DNA from: an uncultured Chloroflexota bacterium
GTDB taxonomy: Bacteria; Chloroflexota; Anaerolineae; Aggregatilineales; Phototrophicaceae
Assembly (NCBI GenBank): GCA_937988705.1
Contig: CALKIA010000187.1
Coordinates: 3,713-67,712 of the forward strand
Length of the DNA stretch: 64,000 nt
Direction of reading: 5' to 3'
Shown: piece after piece, positions 1 through 7,204 of the stretch
How positions within the stretch are numbered: the stretch's first letter is position 1
How the letters are laid out: each line of letters opens with the position of its first letter
The notes under the pieces: model-generated
Seen by the model: only the letters and a program-made list of their open reading frames with translations
Told to the model about the DNA's origin: nothing
Databases searched by the model: none
Translations under genes and position numbers: made by a program

Positions 1-2
1 GC

Positions 3-449
3 GCGTATGTTAAGTCGCTGCCGCATGAGAGCGCGATGGAGTGGATAGACGATTTGGTTACAGCACTCGATGTTACGCCGCTGAATCAGGCGACCGTTCT
101 TGGTTGGACACGCCTACGCGCATTGGCAGCCGACGGCGTGACCCTTTGCCCGCACACGCGTACTCACCCCTTACTCAACCGAATTTCAGCGGACGCCGCG
201 TGCGCGGAGGCGGTCGGCTCGCTGCGCGATTTGGAGATGCAGATTGGTCCCACCCTACCTGTAATTGCCTATCCGAGCGGCGGGATCAGTGAGACGGTCA
301 CGCGGGCGCTCCAGCAAGAGGGGTTTGTGCTGGGCTTTACCACCCAACGTGGCAGTAATGATTTGCAAACGCTGGATCGCCTGCAATTACGGCGGATCAA
401 CATCGGTCGTTCGACCTCACTCACAGTGCTGCGAGCGCAGTTGCTGTGA
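3..449 (+). CDS. Polysaccharide deacetylase family protein, C-terminal part (5' end outside window)
   Basis: The frame is open from the first bases of the window, so the true start lies upstream; the internal Met at base 36 is probably not the start. The visible part carries a His-x3-His pair inside PHTRTH, the metal-binding motif of NodB-type carbohydrate esterases (CE4). It is followed by the AYPSGG strand-loop that corresponds to the third conserved NodB motif. The family removes N- or O-acetyl groups from cell-wall or extracellular polysaccharides. The next gene starts 78 bases downstream with its own ribosome binding site. The fold call is good; the substrate cannot be told. Confidence 0.75.
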   Translation, partial: AYVKSLPHESAMEWIDDLVTALDVTPLNQATVLGWTRLRALAADGVTLCPHTRTHPLLNRISADAACAEAVGSLRDLEMQIGPTLPVIAYPSGGISETVTRALQQEGFVLGFTTQRGSNDLQTLDRLQLRRINIGRSTSLTVLRAQLL

Positions 450-527
450 GCAGGGCGCAAGAATCACTTGCGTGTTTTGGAACACCCGCTGCGTTTTACT
501 TTTAGAATGCAACTAGGAGTCGAAATT

Positions 528-1637
528 GTGTTGAAAGTACGCATAATGTTCAAATTTCTTTGTTTCGCGCTGCTTTTCGGCTTCTTGGTGAGTGCGGCAC
601 CGGTCGCACTTATGCAGGCAAGCGACCAGCCGTTCGCTGGTTACCACATTTACTTCTCAGAGAGTAATGAGGAAGCTAGTCCGTTTGATCGTTCCTCGAG
701 TGGGGCGTCGCGGTTCGCTGGGTTTTTGGAGCAACTTGGTGCTGAAGTCCGCATTCTTGACTGGAGGAAAGATATCCCTGACGATGCTAATCTCGTCGTG
801 ATTTTGGGGCCGCAACGCGATCTATCGGCAGATCAAGTCGCACGCTTGTGGCATTATCTTATCAATGGGGGAGAACTGCTTTTGGCCCTCGATCCACTTG
901 AGATCACAAGCGATCAGGGCACACAGATCATCGATGCGACACGCGCTCTAGGGGCGACGCGCGGACTCTTCCAACTGCTGTGGGCAGATTTTGGCATCCG
1001 TGGTCGCGACGATTTGTTGATGCTCCAGCCTGACACAGGTACTGAAGCGGTCGAAGCCGATGTCGAGTTAGGTCTTGACCAGATGCTGAGCTTAGTGGCA
1101 GATTTTACAACCACCAATCTGAATGGCGACGCCCCCCTCAATGAGGGAGTCGATTCCGCGCTGGCATTCTTCAGCACACGTTCGATCGAGTTCGATGCGA
1201 CGATCCAACCTTATGAAATAGTGCCGCTGGTATTCGCTGCTGAGGGTTACTACGGCGAAAGCGACTATGCCAGTTATCTGACCGATGGTCTCGCTGAGTA
1301 TGACGAGGTTGCTGACACCGAGGCCGAGTCCCTGGCGCTGGCCGTCGCCTTTATGAATCCGAGCTCAAGCGCCCGGATTATTCTTATTGGAGATCGAGAC
1401 TTTGCCACCAATGGTGGGGGTTTCCAGTCATCGCCTGCGACCAGCACGAATTTTACTTATGTTTCAAACATCCAATTCCTCATCAACTCAGTCGCTTGGC
1501 TGATGGATAGCGAAACTCCGGTCGCTATCCCCCTGATCCGATCAACGCCGGCGGCATTCGCGCCGGCGGATCTGGTAGACACGCGTTTGGGGAAGCAGCA
1601 CAACGGTAACAGCAATGGACTCGCTCGTGAGCGGTAG
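528..1637 (+). CDS. Exported protein with DUF4350/GldG-like Rossmann domain
   Basis: I chose the GTG at 528 because an AGGAG box lies 8 bases upstream; the longer frame from 468 has no such signal. The product (about 369 aa) begins with a short basic stretch and a hydrophobic segment ending near a Met-Gln-Ala, so it is probably exported. The body has alternating strands and helices around VVILGPQRDLSADQVARLW and LLLALDP. This resembles the extracytoplasmic DUF4350/GldG-type domain seen in ABC-linked gliding and sporulation proteins. The same block occurs in the next gene, so the two are paralogues. The stop TAG overlaps the ribosome binding site of the downstream gene, which suggests a two-gene operon. 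The function is unknown. Confidence 0.6.
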   Translation: MLKVRIMFKFLCFALLFGFLVSAAPVALMQASDQPFAGYHIYFSESNEEASPFDRSSSGASRFAGFLEQLGAEVRILDWRKDIPDDANLVVILGPQRDLSADQVARLWHYLINGGELLLALDPLEITSDQGTQIIDATRALGATRGLFQLLWADFGIRGRDDLLMLQPDTGTEAVEADVELGLDQMLSLVADFTTTNLNGDAPLNEGVDSALAFFSTRSIEFDATIQPYEIVPLVFAAEGYYGESDYASYLTDGLAEYDEVADTEAESLALAVAFMNPSSSARIILIGDRDFATNGGGFQSSPATSTNFTYVSNIQFLINSVAWLMDSETPVAIPLIRSTPAAFAPADLVDTRLGKQHNGNSNGLARER

Positions 1638-1655
1638 AGGAGTTGAACGGCGAAT

Positions 1656-3335
1656 ATGTTGATAAAACGCTATCTGCTGTTGACACTCGTAACTATTACC
1701 CTATCAACAGCGCTCGTCATTCGCGCACAGGACGACCTCTTCATTGTCTTCATTGAAGGGCGTGATTTAGGGGCCGCTGAGACAACGGACATCGGCCCCG
1801 ATGGCACGAGCCTGTTTGCGGCAATGCTGGTATCGCGCGGAGCACGGGTTGAGCGAATCACGCTGGATGAGGCGATTCCGACTGATGCCGATGCGGCTGT
1901 CCTGATTCGTCCCACTCGTCGGCTACAGGTGACGCATGTCGCTCGCCTGTGGACATTTCTTAGAAGTGGCCACCGGGTGCTCTTAGCGATCGATCCGGAG
2001 AACTACCATTTGGACTCGATCAACGTTCGCCCCGGTTTAGGACGCAGTCGGTTGGCAACATTACTCGCGGAAGACTACGGTCTGCTCATACAAGAGTCCT
2101 TTCTGGCAGAGGATTATTTCTCGACCGACACCATTCAGAACCTGAGTACCAATTATTTGCTGGCCCAGGCCGAACCCAACGGTCATCCCATAATCGAAAC
2201 GGTGCAGCGCTACAATCTGCCCTTGTGGATCTGGGGTTCACGACACTTGGATGTCGAGCCTATTGGAATTGGCAGCACAGCGATTCCACTACTCTATACG
2301 GAAAATGCGTTTGGGGAGACGGATAGTACCATTTTTGCTGATGCGCGCGATGCAACAGTCCTGCCGACACCGCTCGAATACAACCCTGCCGTGGATTATG
2401 CGGGAAGATTGACGATTGCTGCCCTTGGGGAGAGCACCACTAACCAATCCGCAGTTCTGTTTTTGAGCGATTCGGAATTGCTCCAAAACGGGTACGGTTT
2501 GATGACCGATGGCAGTGTTCCGCGCTATCCGGGGAACTTCGTCTTTGCGCAAGGGGTGGCGGAATGGCTGCTTGGATTTCCAGCAGATGGGGGATTCGCT
2601 TTGCCCGAAGTCTTCACATGGATCTCAATCGATGGGAACGGGGCCGACTGGTCAGATCACCTCGCCCGCCAACCGGATGCTACCACGTCACTTCCGTCTG
2701 CCAGATACCGGATTGAGCAATACCGCATGTTCCGCGATGATCAGTACCTTTACGTGCGCATCGATACCAATGAGCCTCCGGATGCTGTCGCGAGGGTGTA
2801 CTTACGCTTTGATGTTGACAATGACGGTCTGAATGACGTTAGGATTACAGTTCACGCCGATGGATCGGCGGAGCGAACAGCAGGCGAAATCCGCAGCTTC
2901 TCGGACGCACGCTTCGCTGTTGGTGAAATTCTCGAACTGCGGATACCGCTGCGTGTGATTCCGAATCTGCAGCGCGTGCGCAGCATCTGCGCAGACTTCA
3001 TAGTGGACACGTCTACAGAGGAGCAAACGCCCTGTATCCGAGGCGATTTGGTGATTCGACAAGCTGCGACCGTCGCGCTTCTCGATGCCAGATTGACTGA
3101 TAACATCCTTGTGACCGCCTTTAGTTTTGAACGGGCCAACCTGCGGCTCGAACCGGGGATCGAGTTTCCGCGCATTACGGCGACAAGGAACGGAACGGTG
3201 TTTGCCGCGATCGGGCGCGACGAGTCGGGTGAATGGATTCAGGTGCAGAACGCGCGCTTTGAAGGCTGGATCGCCCGGTTCTTGCTTGCTCCAAACGGAG
3301 ACGTCATGCGTCTGCCCATAACTAGTCCGAATTAG
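1656..3335 (+). CDS. Exported multidomain protein: DUF4350-like domain, DOMON/CBM9-like domain, SH3-like tail
   Basis: This is a 559-aa protein with an N-terminal signal peptide (about residues 1-25, ending Ile-Arg-Ala-Gln). Residues about 27-300 match the exported DUF4350/GldG-like domain of the preceding gene (conserved HVARLW and LLAIDPEN stretches). Residues about 315-470 form a beta-rich module with YLYVRIDTNE and RFDVDNDG, typical of DOMON/CBM9-like sugar- or haem-binding sandwiches. The last 70 residues (NLRLEPG, WIQVQN, GWIARFLL) look like a bacterial SH3 domain, which often binds cell wall. The GAGGAG ribosome binding site overlaps the upstream stop codon. Together the domains suggest an envelope protein that binds wall or glycan. 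No catalytic motif was recognised. Confidence 0.55.
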   Translation: MLIKRYLLLTLVTITLSTALVIRAQDDLFIVFIEGRDLGAAETTDIGPDGTSLFAAMLVSRGARVERITLDEAIPTDADAAVLIRPTRRLQVTHVARLWTFLRSGHRVLLAIDPENYHLDSINVRPGLGRSRLATLLAEDYGLLIQESFLAEDYFSTDTIQNLSTNYLLAQAEPNGHPIIETVQRYNLPLWIWGSRHLDVEPIGIGSTAIPLLYTENAFGETDSTIFADARDATVLPTPLEYNPAVDYAGRLTIAALGESTTNQSAVLFLSDSELLQNGYGLMTDGSVPRYPGNFVFAQGVAEWLLGFPADGGFALPEVFTWISIDGNGADWSDHLARQPDATTSLPSARYRIEQYRMFRDDQYLYVRIDTNEPPDAVARVYLRFDVDNDGLNDVRITVHADGSAERTAGEIRSFSDARFAVGEILELRIPLRVIPNLQRVRSICADFIVDTSTEEQTPCIRGDLVIRQAATVALLDARLTDNILVTAFSFERANLRLEPGIEFPRITATRNGTVFAAIGRDESGEWIQVQNARFEGWIARFLLAPNGDVMRLPITSPN

Positions 3336-3350
3336 CAGGGAGTTGACCAG

Positions 3351-3377
3351 ATGAACGTTCACGAGTGCAAGCGATGA
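3351..3377 (+). CDS. Possible 8-codon leader peptide coupled to the phytase gene
   Basis: An ATG at 3351 has a good AGGGAG box 8 bases upstream. It opens a frame of eight codons (MNVHECKR) whose TGA overlaps the ATG of the phytase gene as ATGA. The phytase ATG itself has no good ribosome binding site, so ribosomes could load here and restart. Alternatively this is the original start, separated from the body by an old indel. Confidence 0.3.
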   Translation: MNVHECKR

Positions 3378-4507
3378 AAACATCTAGCGCCTTTCGGGGA
3401 GTGCTATGGCGCGCAATCGTAAGCGTCTTCCTCTGGGGAGGATCTGGAGCGCTGCTCGGGGCAGGCCAGTTAGCGCCGCGTACGCAATCGATCAGCGTTT
3501 CGGCTGATGTCGAGACTGTGCCTGTTCCCAATATGGGCGACGCTGCCGACGATCCAGCGATCTGGGTTCATCCGTCTGATTCTGCCTTGAGCATCATCCT
3601 AGGCACCGACAAGAAAGGCGGCTTGGCAGTCTACGACCTGTCTGGTCAGGAGCTGCAGTACGTTGCCGACGGACGCATGAATAACGTCGATTTGCGCTAC
3701 AACTTTCCACTCGGCGATCAACGTGCAGCGTTGGTTGCTGTAAGCGAACGTTCGGATGATGTACTGTTGTTCTACACGATCGATTCATCGACGCGCAGCC
3801 TGATCCATGTGACGAGCCACCCCATTGAAATCGGTATTGGCGAGGCCTACGGGTTATGTATGTACTACAGCGTGCGTACAGGTCAGTACTATGTGTTTGT
3901 CAACGACGAAGACGGACTTGTTGAGCAGTGGCGTTTGTTTGACGATGGCAACGGACGTGTCGATGCTGAGTTGGTGCGCAGCTTGGCGGTCGGATCGCAA
4001 ACTGAAGGCTGCGTCGTTGATGATGAACGTGGCCGCTTATACATTGCTGAGGAGAATGTTGGAATCTGGAAATACGACGCGGAACCAGATGCTGGAGAAA
4101 CACGAGTACTTGTGGATTCTGTGGATGGCGGGCGGCTTGTCGCCGACGTGGAGGGGCTAACGATATATTATGGCATGGGCGGAAGTGGCTACATGATTGC
4201 ATCGAGCCAGGGAAGCGATAGCTTTGTGGTCTATCAACGGGACGGTGACAATGCCTATGTTGCCACTTTCGAGATCTCCGCTGGTGAGACCATCGACAAT
4301 GTGACCAACACGGACGGCATTGATGTCATTAATCTCGCTCTAGGCAATGATTTCCCCGCCGGTTTATTCGTGGCACAAGACAATAACGGCACTGAAGACG
4401 GAAGGCAGAACTTTAAACTGGTGTCGTGGGCGGTGATTGCTGAAGCAACGGGCCTCACAACCGATACACGCTGGGAGCCGGGGCAGGCACAAGTCATCGA
4501 CGACTAG
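3374..4507 (+). CDS. Beta-propeller phytase (3-phytase, BPP family), secreted
   Basis: The 377-aa product has an N-terminal signal-anchor (about residues 10-31), then the BPP signature: DDPAIWVHP (residues 59-67), GTDKKGGLAVYDL and GRMNNVDLRY. Later come EAYGLCMY, TEGCVVDDE, LYIAEENVGIWKY, ADVEGLTIYY and VTNTDGIDV, the acidic calcium- and phosphate-binding residues of this six-bladed propeller. BPP enzymes remove phosphate from calcium phytate at neutral pH outside the cell. Length and motif order agree with the family and no key block is missing. Translation probably starts at ATG 3374, coupled to a short upstream frame. The ATG lies about 40 bases after the preceding stop, so cotranscription with the exported proteins upstream is possible. 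Confidence 0.9.
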   Translation: MKTSSAFRGVLWRAIVSVFLWGGSGALLGAGQLAPRTQSISVSADVETVPVPNMGDAADDPAIWVHPSDSALSIILGTDKKGGLAVYDLSGQELQYVADGRMNNVDLRYNFPLGDQRAALVAVSERSDDVLLFYTIDSSTRSLIHVTSHPIEIGIGEAYGLCMYYSVRTGQYYVFVNDEDGLVEQWRLFDDGNGRVDAELVRSLAVGSQTEGCVVDDERGRLYIAEENVGIWKYDAEPDAGETRVLVDSVDGGRLVADVEGLTIYYGMGGSGYMIASSQGSDSFVVYQRDGDNAYVATFEISAGETIDNVTNTDGIDVINLALGNDFPAGLFVAQDNNGTEDGRQNFKLVSWAVIAEATGLTTDTRWEPGQAQVIDD

Positions 4508-4555
4508 TTCTATACCCGAAGCGCCTGCCTGATGCCTGCGTTTATGACGAGATTT

Positions 4556-5836
4556 TCATTCAATCGGCACGACGTTATAATAATACGCAGCAGTTGTGCG
4601 GTCGCTGGCGAGAATGACAATTCCCGTTTCGTTGTTAACACCCTGCTTGGTCGAAGTCACGTCATTGAGTCGAGTGGCGTTCGGGTAACGGAGGATCGGC
4701 GTCCCCAAACCCTCGGAAAAGGCAATTTCGTCAAGGGGTGTCGATTTGTAGTAGATACTACCCCCTGACTGCGGTGCGGTGGCGAACATGTAGAGGCGAC
4801 GGTTCACGTTGTCTATCAAGATGACCGGGCGGGTATGACCGTCGTGTCTGTAACCGAAGACATGATGTGTCCATGTATCGGGCGCTTCGCGAACGTACAG
4901 CATTAACAGCGGATCGTTTCCGCGGGCGGATGTTTTGCCGGCAGCATAGACAATGCCGTTTGTGTCAACGGCCAAATGTAGATGATTATCCGCTGCTCGG
5001 TACCCTTCAATGATGATTTCCTCCTTCCACTGATCGTCGGGCGTACCGTCCACGTGAACGGCAAAATGCATCGAGTCGCGTTCGCGGTTGCTCCACGTTA
5101 TCCCGATTTGTCCATTAAACGCAATGATAGCGGAAATGTCATTCAGCGCTGTGGATGCGCCGGAGGCGGGTAACGGGTAGGAATCAAGCCAAACCTGATC
5201 TTCTCCACTCGTTCGGCGAACCACCACCTGACCGTGAAACACATATGTGATCCACAACTGCCTGAGCGAGTCCTTTGCCAATGTGACCGCTTGCGCGCTT
5301 CCCGGCGTAACAACCACAGGATAGCCCGCATCGCGCGTATATTGTTTGGTTATCGGATCGTAGCTATAGCGATAGAAAAAGCCTCGTTCGTCAAGCGGAG
5401 TCGTCCGCGGAATGCTGGCCGGAACGTGCGAGATGACGTAGAGTTTTTGTGTGGTTTCATCCCACAAACAATCGGAATGAACTCGGTCACGTTCATCCAG
5501 CACCGTGCCCGTATCTTCCCAGTGTTGCTCATCCCAATTCAGATGATAAATATGATGCGACTGATCGGCGGCATTAAACATGTCGGCCCACCAGGAGCCG
5601 TCATTCCACCAGAGCGTGCTCTGAGATTTCCCCTCCGTTGGGGAACTGTAATCAGCGTTCGCAAAACTGAGACTGCGGTAACCGATAATTTGATTGTCGC
5701 TCTGCGACTGCACTGAAGGTAGCGCGATCGCAACGAACCAACTGATGAGCATCAGGACGCCGAGTACTGCTGACAGGATCCACTGCGCATGCGTACGAGT
5801 ACTTAGGTGCTGGAGGCGCTTAAGCGATTGATTCAA
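4556..5836 (-). CDS. Secreted propeller-like protein of unknown function
   Basis: The longest frame begins at 5995, but its first 53 codons overlap the decayed transposase region and look non-coding. I prefer the TTG at 5836, which has a GTGAGG box just upstream and gives about 426 aa. A transmembrane or signal segment (VLGVLMLISWFVAIALP) lies about 20-40 residues in. The rest has repeated Trp-rich strand pairs (LWWNDGSWWADMF, LWDETTQKLYVISH, RQLWITYVFHGQVVV, IGITWSNRE, GIVYAAGKT, RRLYMFATA). This is the pattern of sialidase-like or YncE-like beta propellers. No Asp-box or catalytic triad was recognised. It converges with the phytase gene, with 48 bases between the two stops. Confidence 0.5.
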   Translation of the reverse strand: MNQSLKRLQHLSTRTHAQWILSAVLGVLMLISWFVAIALPSVQSQSDNQIIGYRSLSFANADYSSPTEGKSQSTLWWNDGSWWADMFNAADQSHHIYHLNWDEQHWEDTGTVLDERDRVHSDCLWDETTQKLYVISHVPASIPRTTPLDERGFFYRYSYDPITKQYTRDAGYPVVVTPGSAQAVTLAKDSLRQLWITYVFHGQVVVRRTSGEDQVWLDSYPLPASGASTALNDISAIIAFNGQIGITWSNRERDSMHFAVHVDGTPDDQWKEEIIIEGYRAADNHLHLAVDTNGIVYAAGKTSARGNDPLLMLYVREAPDTWTHHVFGYRHDGHTRPVILIDNVNRRLYMFATAPQSGGSIYYKSTPLDEIAFSEGLGTPILRYPNATRLNDVTSTKQGVNNETGIVILASDRTTAAYYYNVVPIE

Positions 5837-5997
5837 ACAGACCTCACAATTACATTGCCGCGGTGCGATGAGACACACCTCCAATCGTATCATCATTAGG
5901 TACTGCTGAACTAGACCGTTGAGAATTCGCGCTTGACGTTCGCCGCGGTTGTCGTAGGATTCGGAGCCACAATCGGATTGTTCACGGAACCCCATCT

Positions 5998-6786
5998 GTG
6001 TCTGACCTCACCCAGCTCCTCAATGTGGTACTCTTGCTGGTGATCCTGTTCATGCAGCGTCGTGTGCTTCAGCGCTGGTTCCAAGAACTGCGTGGCACCT
6101 AGTAGCAACGTCCACGCCGCTGGAAACCCCAGTTGCCGCATGACTGCCTGCATTGTCAGAGCGGTGTGAAGCTGCACAAGCTGCGTTCCAAAGCCGACAT
6201 TTGTCCATATGCCGAGCGGAAAAACCGCCGTGGACGTAATAAAAGGGCCTCTATACGCGGATATGCATGCCCCAATCCGCACTGCGACTACTGTGGTGTG
6301 ATCGACGACCACCTCCATGCCCTCGTCGGGTATGGTGCGCACAACGGGATTCAGCGGTTCAAGTGCCAAGCCTGCGCCAAAGTCTTCACCAGTCGCATCA
6401 ACACCCCGCTGAGCAAGGCGATCCCCTCCCTGCATGCCGGGGGACGCACCAAAGTGGATGCCTTCGCGCTCGTGCATGACGTCCAGCTCCGTCTCCTCAT
6501 CCAGACGGCCTTCGTTGAGCGGATTAACCTCACCTTTCGTCAGTCGGTCGTGGCTCGCTTCCGTCGCACGTGGGCATATGCTCAGTTTGAGCGTCATTTG
6601 CTCCTGCATTGCGAATGGTTTCGCCTCTACTGCCAGTTCATCCGGGCGCACGAATCGCTGGCACTCGAAGTTCCCGGTCTGAAGCGCCGCTTTCGTTCGT
6701 GGTCTCCGGCGATGGCGCTTAAGCTCACCGACCATCTGTGGCCGGTTCACGACCTGCTGCACTACCCCGTGCCGCGGGTCGCTTGA
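5998..6786 (+). pseudogene. Decayed IS1-like transposase with stops and internal deletions
   Basis: The frame can be followed from GTG 5998. It runs through a hydrophobic N-terminus typical of IS1-like transposases (LLNVVLLLVILFMQRRVLQR), two adjacent TAG stops near 6104-6109, then a Cys-rich block (HDCLHCQSG, CPNPHCDYCG, FKCQACAKVF) like the InsA zinc finger. It then jumps to a piece from the catalytic part (LHAGGRTKVDAFALVHD) and on to the C-terminal IQTAFVERINLTFRQ / RRTWAYAQ block. The DNA-binding helix region and most of the catalytic core are absent, although the frame stays open after each join. No clear terminal repeats were found. It lies immediately upstream of the minus-strand propeller-like gene. 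Confidence 0.7.
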
Positions 6787-7204
6787 AGTTTTGAAACAAC
6801 AAAACACCCAATTAAGAGCGAGGTGTTACAGCGAGATCTTGTGTTTTCCACCCCGTTGACAGTATTTGGGACTAGTGAATGCTTTTTGCCTCCACGACTG
6901 GAACGCGAAAGCACGTTTTGAATTGTCGACGATTCCTATTTGCTGCGCCTAGGTCACCGGTAGGACCCACGGACAACGCCAGTAGTACCCGTGAACGGAA
7001 AGGCTCGCTTGACCGCAATCCGGGCAGGTACTCAAGACGAATCATACAGTTTAGTTCAGCAGTACCGTGTTTGCCCGTAGCGGTTGCTAATCCAGAAAGC
7101 ATTTTGGATCGTGTCAGTCGTACATCCAAGAGCACACATCTGTCGTGCCGCCAAGGGTTGTGCACTGGTTACAATGGACAGAAACGAGACCAGAGTACAG
7201 ATCC
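6787..7204 (+). other. Non-coding gap before the LuxR-type regulator
   Basis: No convincing gene was seen; the frames here are short and lack domains. A TTGACA at 6856 could be a -35 box, but no good -10 lies at the right distance. The region probably contains the lost right end of the IS1-like element and the promoter of the regulator. Confidence 0.3.

Noticed and set aside
5837..5995. N-terminal extension of the secreted propeller-like protein
   Set aside because: These codons are Cys/Gln/Arg-rich without structure and lie over the start of the transposase remnant; the TTG at 5836 with GAGG box is preferred.
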